DNA of 64,000 bases from Halomontanus rarus (GTDB lineage: Archaea > Halobacteriota > Halobacteria > Halobacteriales > Natrialbaceae), in NCBI RefSeq assembly GCF_029338335.1, contig NZ_CP119796.1. One strand, written 5' to 3'. The translations under genes and the position numbers were made by a program. Of this stretch, positions 16,495-25,448 are shown in pieces. The notes beneath the pieces were generated by a model, which saw nothing but the letters and a program-made list of their open reading frames with translations, was not told where the DNA came from and made no database searches. Positions within the stretch are counted from its first letter, which is position 1; each line of letters opens with the position of its first letter.

Positions 16495-16923
16495 ATGTAC
16501 GAGACGATCCTCTTTCCGACGGACGGGACCGACCACGCCACCACGGTCGCCGAGCACGCGATCGACATCGCCGCGACGAGAGACGCGACGCTACACGTTC
16601 TCTCCGTGGTCGACGATCGGGCGTTCTTGATTCTCTCCGACGACCGCGTCGACGACGTCCGCGCGGACTTCCGTGCACGCGCCCTCGAGGCCGTCGACGA
16701 GGCCGCGACGGCGGCGGTCGATCGCGGCGTCACGGTCGAGACGACCGTCGACGACGGCCGACCGGCCGAGTGCATCCTCGAGTGTGCCGACGGCGCGGAC
16801 GCCGACCTGATCGTCATGGGGACCAGCGGTGACGACTACGAGCGGAACGTGGTCGGCAGCGTCTCCCAGCAGGTCGTCCGAACGTCGCCGGTGCCGGTGT
16901 TGACCGTCGGTCCTGACGCGTGA
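16495..16923 (+). CDS. Universal stress protein, UspA family
   Basis: A 142-residue single-domain Usp. The N-terminal strand MYETILFPTDGT and the nucleotide-binding motif GTSGDDYERNVVGSVSQQVV (the G-x2-G-x9-G-S/T pattern of ATP-binding Usps) are present, and the protein ends with the usual PVPVLTV strand. Family members are cytoplasmic dimers induced by stress or involved in metabolic signalling. An in-frame ATG two codons earlier (16489) is equally possible. Haloarchaea carry many paralogues, so no specific role is assigned. Confidence 0.92.
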   Translation: MYETILFPTDGTDHATTVAEHAIDIAATRDATLHVLSVVDDRAFLILSDDRVDDVRADFRARALEAVDEAATAAVDRGVTVETTVDDGRPAECILECADGADADLIVMGTSGDDYERNVVGSVSQQVVRTSPVPVLTVGPDA

Positions 16924-17055
16924 GCGTGGGCGGAAACGTGTGCACGGACGTGAGTGTGATCGCGGTCACAGTCCTGGCCCGCAGCGTTCGACGACGGTCG
17001 CGTGATACCGCGTTGACCATAGTTTAATGAATCATCCGTCGCTTTTGTCGTTCGA

Positions 17056-18456
17056 ATGCGCCGCTCTCTCGTGATCGGGGCCGTCTTGCTCACACTCGCA
17101 CTCCTCTTCGTCGGTGGTCCCTCGCTGTTCACCTCGCCGTCGACCAGCGACGTCGCACCGTCCGAAGAGCCGGAACCCGAGTTCGTCTCGTTCGAAGACT
17201 CCGACAGCGGCTTCTGGCCGTACTTGAACGCTCGAGAGTCGTTCGAAGAGCGGAGTCCGATCAATCTCGTCGTTCGCGGCAACTCCGAGGACATCGTTCG
17301 GGTGATGATGGATGCCTCGGAGTCGGACTGGAACGAGACCGATCAGGACCACTTCGATTCCGAGACGCTCACGAATCAGGTTCAGCCGGGTGTGGATCCG
17401 AACAACGAGAGCGTGAACGAGAACGAGACCGACTCCGCAAACGAGACCGAGGCCGCCTCGGACGAAAACTCCTCGATCGAGTTCTTGCCGACGGAGATTC
17501 CGTGGGCGCAGACGACGGGTGCGACCCGGTACGCCCACGTCGATCCGGGTAACGGAAACGAGAGCCACTGGACGACCGAGACGCTCCAGATCCACGACGG
17601 CGACTACTACGGGCAGCGGTATCACATCCGTCTCTACGAGAGCCCCAATCCCGAGGACGAGTGGGTCGCCATGCAGGCACACACCGAACACTTCGACTGG
17701 TTCACGCTCCGCCACCGCGTCGACGGCGTCGAGGCCGCCCAGTCGCGCGCCGAAGCGGACTTCATGAACCACCCGCAGGTCGACCAGACGGACGACGTTC
17801 GACGAATATATCTCGACAACGCCGGGCCGTCGGACGCGAACGGCTGGGCGACGATCGTCGAACTGACGGAGACGGGATCGCGAACCGCCGTGATCGTGAC
17901 CCCGCTTTTCGTCGGTCTCGCCGCCGGTCGCGGGACGCTCGACCGCACCCGAAGTGCGATCGAGAGCCACCTGACCCACGCCGATCGTCGTCGACTCGAG
18001 ACTGCGGTCGGCCGACTCGAAGCCGGCCATCTGATCCTCGCCGCCACCGTTCTGGCGCTCTTTTTGAGCGTCCGACTCACCGGCGTCGCGCTCGAGCGCA
18101 GCGTCGACTCCCTCACGATGCACGCGATCGCGGCGATCCTGTACCCGGTGATCGCGATCGGCATCCCGATCGCGACCTACGCCATCGCCAGCGGTCTCGA
18201 ACGTCGCCTCGACGCGGCCGTCGTGGCCTCGCTCTCGCTGGCGGGCGCGATCTGGCTGGATTACGGGCTGTTAGGCGTGGATTCGCTGCCTATCGACGTG
18301 GTCGTCCAGCGAATACTGGTCGTCGTCGCTCTCGGCCTGATCGCGGGCGGTGCAGCCAGACGCGCGACCCGGGAGTCGCGGCTGAACGGCATGGTCGGCG
18401 TCGGCGTAGCGTTGTGGGTGCTGGTACTCGTCGGAACACTGTTCGGTTACCTGTGA
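17056..18456 (+). CDS. Membrane protein with large N-terminal extracytoplasmic domain, unknown function
   Basis: A 466-residue protein. A signal-anchor at residues 1-28 (MRRSLVIGAVLLTLALLFVG) is followed by an extracellular domain of about 265 residues rich in Asp/Glu/Asn. This domain contains a low-complexity Asn-Glu stretch and an aromatic region HWTTETLQIHDGDYYGQRYH. Another hydrophobic segment lies at about 275-290, and the C-terminal third has five helices (about 320-465). I recognise the arrangement only as a conserved haloarchaeal membrane protein; parts of the soluble domain suggest a beta-rich fold. No function can be assigned. Confidence 0.75.
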   Translation: MRRSLVIGAVLLTLALLFVGGPSLFTSPSTSDVAPSEEPEPEFVSFEDSDSGFWPYLNARESFEERSPINLVVRGNSEDIVRVMMDASESDWNETDQDHFDSETLTNQVQPGVDPNNESVNENETDSANETEAASDENSSIEFLPTEIPWAQTTGATRYAHVDPGNGNESHWTTETLQIHDGDYYGQRYHIRLYESPNPEDEWVAMQAHTEHFDWFTLRHRVDGVEAAQSRAEADFMNHPQVDQTDDVRRIYLDNAGPSDANGWATIVELTETGSRTAVIVTPLFVGLAAGRGTLDRTRSAIESHLTHADRRRLETAVGRLEAGHLILAATVLALFLSVRLTGVALERSVDSLTMHAIAAILYPVIAIGIPIATYAIASGLERRLDAAVVASLSLAGAIWLDYGLLGVDSLPIDVVVQRILVVVALGLIAGGAARRATRESRLNGMVGVGVALWVLVLVGTLFGYL

Positions 18457-18575
18457 CTGTGACTGTGACTGTGTTCGTACTCGCGACCGTGCTCGTCTCG
18501 TGATCGAACGCAATTTGGTTTCGGGTTCGGTCCAGGCCCCTCGAGAATGTCGCGTCCTGAGCGCTCTTGTGAACT

Positions 18576-18619
18576 ACCCACCCTACTCAGCGACTGGCGT
18601 CGCTTCCTTGAGGGCGGGG
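18576..18619 (-). ncRNA. Candidate omega-RNA 3' stem-loop at the tnpB end
   Basis: On the tnpB strand, CCCGCCCT pairs with AGGGTGGG across an inner GCGACGCCAGTCGC hairpin, overlapping the last codons and stop of tnpB. In characterised TnpB systems the guide (omega) RNA is derived from this 3' part of the element, with the guide read from sequence just beyond the right end. That it is transcribed here is an inference from position and structure. Confidence 0.5.
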
Positions 18620-19851
18620 CTTCCCGTTTCGACGACGCGACTTGCAGACACGTTCCGTGTGTCCACAGTGGTCGCAGTCTCCACGGACGTTTCTTCGGAG
18701 TGAACCACCCCTAGTTTTGCCAAACCACGCGATAGGACGTTTAACGACGCGTTGAAATCCCTATCCAGTTCAAACCCACATGCCGGACACGAATGCTCGC
18801 GTACCCACAAGGGTTTCCACGTCGAAACCCCGCACAAGGCGCATTCCTTGGTCGTCCCAGCGGGTTCGACTTCCACGATATGACAGCCGTTCTTCTTGCC
18901 GTGGTGTTCAAGAAGGGTGATGAAGTCGCGCCAGCCAATCTCGACCTTGTTCCGCGCGTTGCTCGGGGCTTCGAGCATCTCTCTGACGTTGAGGTCTTCG
19001 ACGAATACCGCGTCGTACTCGGTGGTGTAAAAGTGCGCGAGCTTATGCTTGTAGTCACGCTTCTTGTTCGACATCCGTGCGTGGACTTCTGCGACACGGC
19101 GTCGTTGTTTCTCCCAGTTCTTGGATTCGTGTTCTTTTCGTGAGAGCGAGCGTTGCTCGTGTTCGAGTCGCTCTCGGTCGTCCGAGAGGTCGAGACGTCC
19201 GACTGAGCGCCCGTTCGAATCGTGAATGAAGTTGAGTACGCCGAGGTCAAGACCCACAGTGTCCTCAGGGTCGATGTCTTCGATGGCGGGTTTCTTGGGT
19301 TCTTCCACGTCGATGCAAAAGCTGACGTACCACGCTCCAGTGGGTTCTTTCTTGAGGGTGACTTCTTTGATTTGCTCGTGGTCGGGGAGGTCTCGATGCA
19401 GACGAATTGGTATCTTGCGGGTTTCGCCTTTGAGTTTTTTGAGTACGAGGTGCCCTCGACCGTTTGGGCCACTCTTCTTGTCGAGTTCGAAGCCCGATTG
19501 TCGGTAGGTAACACTCCTGTACTCACGGGGTTTCTTCCAGTTCAACGACCCAACGTCATACCCCTTAGCTTTGAGCTTCCCAAGGTTCTGGATGTTCTCT
19601 CGGATGCGCTCGACGGCTTTCTGTAAGACGGTGGAGTAGACCAGTTTGAGGTCTGGCCACCAGTCTTTCATTGTGGGGAGCGTATCACGCACGCTCCAGA
19701 CGCGTTGGCGGAGCGTTCCCGCGTCTTCGGGTATCTTGTTGAATTCGTTGAGTGCGTGGTTGTAGGTTTGTCGCACGGTGTTTCGGGTCCAGTCCATCGC
19801 TTCGCGTTGCTCTGTGGTGGGGAGCGAGCGGAAGCGAGGACTGTACATCAT
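18583..19851 (-). CDS. tnpB: RNA-guided endonuclease TnpB (IS1341 type)
   Basis: A 422-residue TnpB with all parts intact. The N-terminal helix-turn-helix/WED region starts MMYSPRFRSLPTTEQREAMD. RuvC-like catalytic residues are at D202 (VGLDLGVLNF), E285 (VFVEDLNVREML) and D365 (LDRDFNASLNV). The zinc ribbon has two CxxC pairs (CALCGV and CPACGF). Known TnpB proteins cut DNA next to a transposon-associated motif using an omega RNA; their hosted element is mobilised by TnpA, which is absent here. The C-terminal coding end overlaps the predicted omega-RNA hairpin, as in other members. A second Met directly follows the first. Confidence 0.93.
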   Translation of the reverse strand: MMYSPRFRSLPTTEQREAMDWTRNTVRQTYNHALNEFNKIPEDAGTLRQRVWSVRDTLPTMKDWWPDLKLVYSTVLQKAVERIRENIQNLGKLKAKGYDVGSLNWKKPREYRSVTYRQSGFELDKKSGPNGRGHLVLKKLKGETRKIPIRLHRDLPDHEQIKEVTLKKEPTGAWYVSFCIDVEEPKKPAIEDIDPEDTVGLDLGVLNFIHDSNGRSVGRLDLSDDRERLEHEQRSLSRKEHESKNWEKQRRRVAEVHARMSNKKRDYKHKLAHFYTTEYDAVFVEDLNVREMLEAPSNARNKVEIGWRDFITLLEHHGKKNGCHIVEVEPAGTTKECALCGVSTWKPLWVREHSCPACGFELDRDFNASLNVLSRGLAKLGVVHSEETSVETATTVDTRNVSASRVVETGSPALKEATPVAE

Positions 19852-19920
19852 GCGACGTGTCTATGTGTAGGATATATCTTCATTTATTAGTGCTGTCTTC
19901 TCCCGATTAACACTCGTGCG

Positions 19921-19983
19921 GGTGCCGTATCCCCGCCCTACTCGCTCGCGTTGCTCGCTCGTTGAGGACGGGGGCTTGGCACC
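19921..19983 (-). repeat. Second omega-RNA-like hairpin upstream of tnpB
   Basis: A 63-base imperfect palindrome. An outer GGTGCC/GGCACC stem encloses CCCCGTCCT paired to AGGGCGGGG. On the tnpB strand it aligns with the 3' hairpin of the element (AAGCCCC-GCCCTCAA and AGTAGGG-GGG blocks shared), and the stems keep pairing despite base changes. It is either the left-end hairpin of this element or the remnant of another IS1341 end. Confidence 0.5.
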
Positions 19984-20357
19984 CTCACCACCACCGCTAA
20001 AGGAAGCAGCGAGAGTTCCCCGGGTCACTAAGACCGTTGTCGTTCACGGCGAGGCGGACTGAGCGACGTCGACGCCGTCGACTTTAACGTCTGTTTCGTA
20101 CTCTTTGTACCCGGACGCCCTACTTCTTCGAAAATCCACGAAAAACTATTTTCATTTTCGAAATTCTATTTCAACTCCCTCTCATAGATGATGACAGAGT
20201 CGGTATCGGTGTATCCTTTCGGTGCTCACCGCACTTTAGACCTGTTCGTCTGGTTCAAGGGAAATTCGAATATTCCTCCATCCGGTTCTATATTTGTGGA
20301 ATGTCGAACCAACCCACCAAACATTTATATGTTTCAGGAGCGTCGAATCGTTGTACA
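19984..20357. other. Intergenic region upstream of the IS, no gene recognised
   Basis: AT-richer DNA between the insertion sequence and the HalOD1 gene. A short minus-strand reading at about 20040-20110 ends ...VKVDGVDVAQSASP and could be the tail of a destroyed gene, but it is too short to identify. The HalOD1 TATA box, ACATTTATATG, is at about 20321-20331, some 30 bases before the start. Confidence 0.4.
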
Positions 20358-20690
20358 ATGACCGATCCGATCACCACCGTAACGAAGCCGTCGTCCCTCT
20401 CGAGTGAGTACGTTGCGAACGACCACGTGAGTACGACGGTCGTCGAAGCGGTGGCGAAGGCGGACGGCATCTCACCGCTCGAGGTGTCCCCCTCGCTGTA
20501 TACTGCGATCGACCCCGACGCGCTGGACCAACTCTTTGCCGCGTCCGGTTCGGGGGCGAGTTCCGAGTTCGGTCTGCGTTTCGACGACGAGTGGACGCCG
20601 ACGGAACTCTCGTTCACCTACGCGGGCTACGACGTTACCGTTTCTAGCACCCGAGACGACGGGATTTCGGTTTCTCTCCTCGAGAAGTAG
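20358..20690 (+). CDS. HalOD1 (halobacterial output domain 1) protein
   Basis: A 110-residue stand-alone HalOD1 domain. The family pattern is visible: VSTTVVEAVAKADGISPLEV, then PSLYTAIDPDALDQLF and the C-terminal strand FTYAGYDVTVSS. HalOD1 is a haloarchaeal domain found alone or attached to response regulators and bacterio-opsin activator-like proteins; an output role in signalling is proposed but unproven. The ATG at 20358 suits the TATA box at about 20325. The gene is convergent with herA and its stop lies about 75 bases from herA's. Confidence 0.82.
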   Translation: MTDPITTVTKPSSLSSEYVANDHVSTTVVEAVAKADGISPLEVSPSLYTAIDPDALDQLFAASGSGASSEFGLRFDDEWTPTELSFTYAGYDVTVSSTRDDGISVSLLEK

Positions 20691-20765
20691 GACTCGGAAC
20701 TCGGAATCGGTTTTTGTTCTGCGTGATCCGTCGGACGGCGAGTTCGTCGACTGTCGGTCACGCGG

Positions 20766-22673
20766 TCAGTCTCTGCCGTGTCTGGTCAGACACCTCGAGA
20801 GGCCGATCAACTCCACGGGTTCGGAGTTGTCCGGCGAATAGACCACCATCTGTCCTTTCTCCATGTACGGCACCTTGGACTCGAGATTCGAGGGGATGTT
20901 CACGCTCTTGATGGCGTCCTCGTCGCCGAGGTTGAGGACGACGGTCGTGTTGATCTGTTTGAAGACGGGATCGGCGATGTCCTGTGGGTCCTGCGTGATC
21001 AGGAACAGTCCTAGACGCTCCTTGCGGCCCTGTTTCGCCGCTTCGGTGAACTTTCGGATCACCTTCCCCGCCTGAACGCTGTCGGCGTCGGTGAGGAAGT
21101 TGTGGGCCTCGTCCATCCCGACGACCAGCGGCGTCTCCTTGATCCGATCGTACGCGGGATCGTTCGAGAGCTTCTGGTCGATCAACAGCGAGGAGACCGC
21201 GAGCACGATGGCTTCGGTCGCCCGCGTGTCGTTGATGTGGTAGGTGGGAACCACCGTGAGCCCGCCGGGCCGGACGAACTCGGAGACGAGGTCCGTGATC
21301 GCTCGGGCGTCCTGATCGAAGACGTGGCTGAAACCGAGCACGCGTCTGCGGACGGCGTCGAAGGTCGCCTCGTGGACCCGGCCGGACTCGTCGAGTTCTT
21401 CGCGCAGGGCGGGGTCGTCGAGGAACGTCGTGAACTCCTCGTAGGTGCCGCCTCGTCCGTACTGGTCGCGAAAACGAGGCAGGAGAACGCTCACGAGCGC
21501 GCCGTACTGATTGTCGTTCAACCCGCTGCCCGCCACGAGCCACGGGTTGTCGTAGACCATCGAGAACGGGATCGTGAACTCGACGCACTCCGCGCGGTGG
21601 TGGCTCGCGGCGTAGGACGACGTTCCCACCTTCGGGACGAACGCGACCGTGTCGTCGTGACCGCCGTGAGCGATTCCCTCGCGCTCGAGACGACGCTCGA
21701 AGTCGTCGGTCATCTCGGGATTGTCGTCGTGCATCTGGGCGTACTCGTCCTGGGGGTCGAACTGGACGACGGCGGTCTGGACCGAGCGACCGTCCTCCAT
21801 CGGGTAGGTCCGTTCCTCGCTCAGGTACTGGCGCAGAATGTTCTTGGCGCCGTGGGTCTTCCCCGACCCCGTCCCGCCGGCGATCAGCGAGTGGCGAAAG
21901 ACCAGCGGATCGCCGGCCTCGTAGTCGTCTTTGATCCGGTAGTCGATCGTCGGCGGCGACGCCGCGGTCCTGACCTTCTCGCCGCCGACCGAGAGGTGTC
22001 CGAGGAAGACGCCCTCTTCGGGAATCTTCAGTCCCGTCTTGATCTCCTCGGTGTCGGTCGCCTCGCGGACGATCGTCTGCGGTTTCGGAACGCGGTCGGT
22101 CATCCGCCGTTTGAGTTCACGGTCAGCGCCGGACTGCGTCCGGCCGCTCGCCGAGCGTTGCTCCGCACTGTCGTCGTAGAGGATCGCGACCGGCTCGAGC
22201 GTCGCCATGAACTTGTAGTCGGATTCGTCGACGCCGTTCTGTCGCATCGCCCGGCGCGCGTGGATCTCGGTCGCGTCGTCGGCGTGGTACTGCTGGGCGT
22301 ACTCGAGGCCGGCGATCCGACAGAACATCGATTCCCCGTCCGGATAGGGGGCGAGAAGGTACTTCCCGATCCGGATCGACGACCGGTTCCCCTTCGTGAT
22401 GTACGCGCGAAGGTTCGTCTCGTCTTCGTCTTCGCTGACGCGCAGCCCCTGTGAGACACACAGCGCGCCGATACCGGAATCCTCGCCGCGCGGTTCGACC
22501 GCGGTCGTCTCGAAGCCGTCGTCCGTCTCCGTTTCGGAGCCCACACTCGGCGCGTCGGTCTCCGTCTCGGCGTTCTCCGACGCCGTCGTCGCGTCACTCC
22601 CGCCGTCGAGGTCGGTTTCGTCCTCGTCCTCGTCGTCGGCGTTGAACTCACCGAAGTCGCCCAGTTCGGCCAT
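20766..22673 (-). CDS. herA: HerA-family DNA translocase ATPase
   Basis: A 635-residue protein. A 90-residue acidic Asp/Glu/Thr N-terminus is followed by a HAS-barrel-like region and the DUF87 ATPase core. Walker A is GGTGSGKTHGAKNI at about residue 265 and Walker B is LVVGMDEAHNFL at about 520; a sensor region FLITQDPQDIADPVFKQINT and a C-terminal arginine-containing end follow. HerA is a hexameric helicase/translocase that works with NurA nuclease in DNA end resection. NurA lies upstream on the same strand, which supports the assignment; general DUF87 paralogues exist, so the exact symbol is likely rather than certain. Confidence 0.82.
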   Translation of the reverse strand: MAELGDFGEFNADDEDEDETDLDGGSDATTASENAETETDAPSVGSETETDDGFETTAVEPRGEDSGIGALCVSQGLRVSEDEDETNLRAYITKGNRSSIRIGKYLLAPYPDGESMFCRIAGLEYAQQYHADDATEIHARRAMRQNGVDESDYKFMATLEPVAILYDDSAEQRSASGRTQSGADRELKRRMTDRVPKPQTIVREATDTEEIKTGLKIPEEGVFLGHLSVGGEKVRTAASPPTIDYRIKDDYEAGDPLVFRHSLIAGGTGSGKTHGAKNILRQYLSEERTYPMEDGRSVQTAVVQFDPQDEYAQMHDDNPEMTDDFERRLEREGIAHGGHDDTVAFVPKVGTSSYAASHHRAECVEFTIPFSMVYDNPWLVAGSGLNDNQYGALVSVLLPRFRDQYGRGGTYEEFTTFLDDPALREELDESGRVHEATFDAVRRRVLGFSHVFDQDARAITDLVSEFVRPGGLTVVPTYHINDTRATEAIVLAVSSLLIDQKLSNDPAYDRIKETPLVVGMDEAHNFLTDADSVQAGKVIRKFTEAAKQGRKERLGLFLITQDPQDIADPVFKQINTTVVLNLGDEDAIKSVNIPSNLESKVPYMEKGQMVVYSPDNSEPVELIGLSRCLTRHGRD

Positions 22674-22927
22674 ACCCACGTCATCCGGCCCGACCCACAA
22701 ACCCGTTTCCCCTTTCGGGTGGCGTCTTCGAGACGGTCGGCTCGCGACGACGACGCACGCACGGGTCCGATTCGGGACCGATCGAGTCCGTCGCCGTCCG
22801 GGGTCGGGCGAGACGGTGCCGGGTGCAGCCATACCTCGAGAGTCCGGCAGTGGTCGCTCCCGCGAACCGAGGCGACGTTCGTCTCGTCCCCGTGGCCTTT
22901 TGGATCCGCGACGCGTACGGTATCGGT

Positions 22928-23272
22928 ATGCTCCTAGTACGCGGTCGCGCAGGTGGGACCGAGCTCACCGGGACGCTCTACGAGCGCGGCGAACGGTCGC
23001 CGTCGTTCCGCGGCGCACCGGACGAAGACGCCGCGTACGTCTGGGTCTGCGACGAATTCTACGAGGTCGACAGCGGCGGGAGCACCCAGACCGTCGACGG
23101 CCGGACCGTCAACCTCGCCTTCGAATCGCCGATGCCGCGCGGCTTCGACACGCGCGATCAGGCCCTCGAGGCCGCCAAGGATCACGTCCGGACGCAGTTC
23201 GCCCGGATCGGCCTCGATCCCGAGGGGGTCGAACTCGAGGTCGAAAAGAACGAACCGGGGACGGAGGCCTGA
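22928..23272 (+). CDS. Conserved small protein between nurA and herA, opposite strand
   Basis: A 114-residue mixed alpha/beta protein with no membrane segment. Readable blocks are MLLVRGRAGGTELTGTLYER, a Tyr/Asp-rich centre (YVWVCDEFYEVDSGGS) and a helical C-terminus (DQALEAAKDHVRTQFARIGL). I do not recognise a characterised family, though the composition and codon use look fully native. The ATG at 22928 was chosen because upstream codons lie in the divergent promoter region of herA. Its placement inside the NurA-HerA locus suggests, but does not prove, a link to DNA repair. Confidence 0.7.
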   Translation: MLLVRGRAGGTELTGTLYERGERSPSFRGAPDEDAAYVWVCDEFYEVDSGGSTQTVDGRTVNLAFESPMPRGFDTRDQALEAAKDHVRTQFARIGLDPEGVELEVEKNEPGTEA

Positions 23273-23398
23273 GACCGACGCGGTCGCTTTCGCCGGTCCC
23301 GGTCGCCGCTCGTTTCGAGCCGATTCGAGTCGCCGGTAACGAGTACGCCCTCGCCCTCGCCCTCGCCCTCGTTCTCGACTTCGACTACGTCCTCGATC

Positions 23399-24694
23399 TC
23401 AGGCGAACTCCTCACCCCACCGATGATCGTCGTAGGTTCGATCCTGCGCGGTGTCGAATCGCTCCTCGAGCGTCTCGCGGAGCGAGGACTTCTCGGCGTT
23501 GCTGATCCGGGCGAGTTCGTCGGCCTTCTCGACGATCGTCGGCGGACCGTGGGCGACCGCGATGTCCTGTAACAGCTGGCGGGTCAGATTCTCGCGAACG
23601 TCCGGATCGCGCGTGAACGCGTACGGCGCCTCGACCCGGTAACAGAGGTCGTCCCGCGGATCGTAGACCACGCAGAAGGTCACCTCGTAGTTCTCGAGAG
23701 CCAACTCGCGGTCGACGCCCAGCGCGTCGCCCTCGGGCGAGAGCGGGCGGTCGACGCCGCCGCGCGAGCGGAACCAGCCGGTGTGGGTCAACGCGTCCGT
23801 GTCCCGTTCCCAGCGATCACCGCCTCCGCCTCCGCCTCCGGCGACGTCGTCGACGTACTCGCCGCACTCGAGGATCCGGGTGAAGAAGGCCGAATCGTCG
23901 TTCCAGAGGGCGTCGATCGACTCCTCCTTTCGCTTCAACGTCCGCGTGAGCACGCGCGTCGCCGGGTTCTTCACGAACCCCACGAGCGGCACCTCGCGGT
24001 CGACGAAGTCCTCGACGAGGCGGACGTAGTTCTCCAGTACCGTCGTCGGCCGCGGATCCTCGAGGAGGAAGTCCGCGAGGTCGGGATGCTGGTCCGACCA
24101 GTGCAGGAGTCCGCGCGGATACAGCGGGCCGTCGAGGACGAGCAGGTCGGCGACGTCGTCGGCGTGAGCCAGCGCGTGTTCGCTCTCGGCGAGGTAGAGC
24201 GCCAGCGCGTGGACGACGCCCTCGGCGAACCGCGGGAGCGGGGGGACCTTCACCGCCCGACTGCGACTGTACCCCTCGTCGAACCGGTCCCACCGGTCGT
24301 CGACCGTCGCCGTCTCGTCGCTCGAGTGGACCGTCGCGACGACCGTCCGCGAGCGGTGGAGGTCCAGTTCGCTCGGCGTCGCACTCATCGCCGCCTGCGC
24401 GATGTCGATGACCAGTCCGTTCTTGAACGTGGTCGGGTTGATCGTCCCCGAGTCGAGACCGTGCTGGCTCTCGAAGGGCGTCTCACAGAGGGCGACGGAC
24501 TCGAGATCGACTCGGTGGCGCGAGACGTCGTCGACCGGCTCGAGGACCGTGCGTCCGCGTCTGTCCTCGAGGGGATCGAGAAACGTCTCCCAGACGGTTT
24601 CGGCGAATTCCCGGTGGTCGCGTTCGTCGGCGCCGTGGTCGATCCGTCGCGCGAGTCGCGCGATGCCGTCGAAGTGGACCGGATCGAGTGTCAT
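23399..24694 (-). CDS. nurA: NurA domain 5'-3' nuclease
   Basis: A 431-residue protein with the NurA fold. Acidic residues of the expected kind occur at the start of strands: NGLVIDIAQAAMS near residue 95, DLLVLDGPLYPRGLLHW near 185, and the VGFVKNPATRVLTRTLKRKE block. NurA acts with HerA to resect DNA ends. A Gly-rich loop (eight consecutive Gly) at about residue 300 is an unusual, probably disordered insertion. The ATG at 24694 starts MTLDPVHFDGIARLARRI; the frame upstream is an antisense shadow of the GNAT gene. herA follows on the same strand after the interposed opposite-strand gene. Confidence 0.83.
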   Translation of the reverse strand: MTLDPVHFDGIARLARRIDHGADERDHREFAETVWETFLDPLEDRRGRTVLEPVDDVSRHRVDLESVALCETPFESQHGLDSGTINPTTFKNGLVIDIAQAAMSATPSELDLHRSRTVVATVHSSDETATVDDRWDRFDEGYSRSRAVKVPPLPRFAEGVVHALALYLAESEHALAHADDVADLLVLDGPLYPRGLLHWSDQHPDLADFLLEDPRPTTVLENYVRLVEDFVDREVPLVGFVKNPATRVLTRTLKRKEESIDALWNDDSAFFTRILECGEYVDDVAGGGGGGGDRWERDTDALTHTGWFRSRGGVDRPLSPEGDALGVDRELALENYEVTFCVVYDPRDDLCYRVEAPYAFTRDPDVRENLTRQLLQDIAVAHGPPTIVEKADELARISNAEKSSLRETLEERFDTAQDRTYDDHRWGEEFA

Positions 24695-24907
24695 ACCCGC
24701 CCTCAACAGAGGGCATCGAGAAAAACCCAGTGGTCCCGACAGTCCAGTTGGCACGTGACTCGGGTCGAGGCGACGGTGTGTTCGGCGGTCCGATCGCCGT
24801 CGTCGACGTACCAGTGATCGAAGATTGGCGCGGCGAGTGCGAAGCGGTCCGACACGGTCGTCTGCCCGACCGGCCGCTCTTTTTGCCCTCGAGACGAAGG
24901 ACCCTCC

Positions 24908-25417
24908 ATGGAGGTTCGCGAAGCCGTACCAGCCGACGCGGACGCCATCCGACACGTCCACGTCGAGTCCATCACCGAACTCGGTCGAGAGGCGTACGCG
25001 CAGGAGCAAGTCGACGCGTGGGCGGCGGGGTGTCGGTCGGCCGACTACGCCGCGAGCATCGAAGCGGACGAGAGCGTCTTCGTCGTCGCCGAGGACGACG
25101 GTGACGTCGTCGGATTCGGCTCGCTCGAGTACGACACCCCCGACGGAGACGGGACGGACGCGGCTGCCGAGATCACCGGCGTGTACGTCCACCCGGCAGT
25201 TGCTCGACGGGAAGTCGGATCGAAACTCTACGCGGCGTTGGAACGGCGAGCACGGGATCGGGGCGCGGAGACGCTCGAACTCTCGGCGTCGCTCAACGCC
25301 GTTCCGTTCTACGAGTCGCTCGGCTACGAGCGCGTCGGGCGATACTCCCACGAGTTTTCCAGCCACGAGTCCACCGGCGTCGAGGGTGAGGTCGTCGAGA
25401 TGCGGACGGAACTCTGA
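24908..25417 (+). CDS. GNAT family N-acetyltransferase
   Basis: A 169-residue GNAT protein. The N-terminal strand MEVREAVPADADAIRHVH and motif A (ITGVYVHPAVARREVGSKLY) are clear. The acetyl-CoA loop reads R-R-E-V-G-S, with Ser where Gly/Ala is usual. The C-terminal strand ELSASLNAVPFYESLGYERV is typical. The enzyme transfers an acetyl group from acetyl-CoA to an unidentified amine. It stands alone, divergent from nurA. Confidence 0.9.
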   Translation: MEVREAVPADADAIRHVHVESITELGREAYAQEQVDAWAAGCRSADYAASIEADESVFVVAEDDGDVVGFGSLEYDTPDGDGTDAAAEITGVYVHPAVARREVGSKLYAALERRARDRGAETLELSASLNAVPFYESLGYERVGRYSHEFSSHESTGVEGEVVEMRTEL

Positions 25418-25448
25418 GCGGCGTCCAGCTCTCGTCCGACCGTCCGTC

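Larger units (their letters stand above)
18565..19990 (-). mobile_element. IS1341-type insertion sequence (tnpB only, IS200/IS605 superfamily)
   Basis: An element of about 1.4 kb carrying one intact tnpB and no Y1 transposase (tnpA), so it would depend on a transposase supplied elsewhere. The right end contains a stem-loop overlapping the tnpB stop (18576-18619). About 70 bases upstream of tnpB lies a related hairpin (19921-19983) that may be the left-end structure. Exact boundaries cannot be fixed because this superfamily makes no target duplications. Confidence 0.8.
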
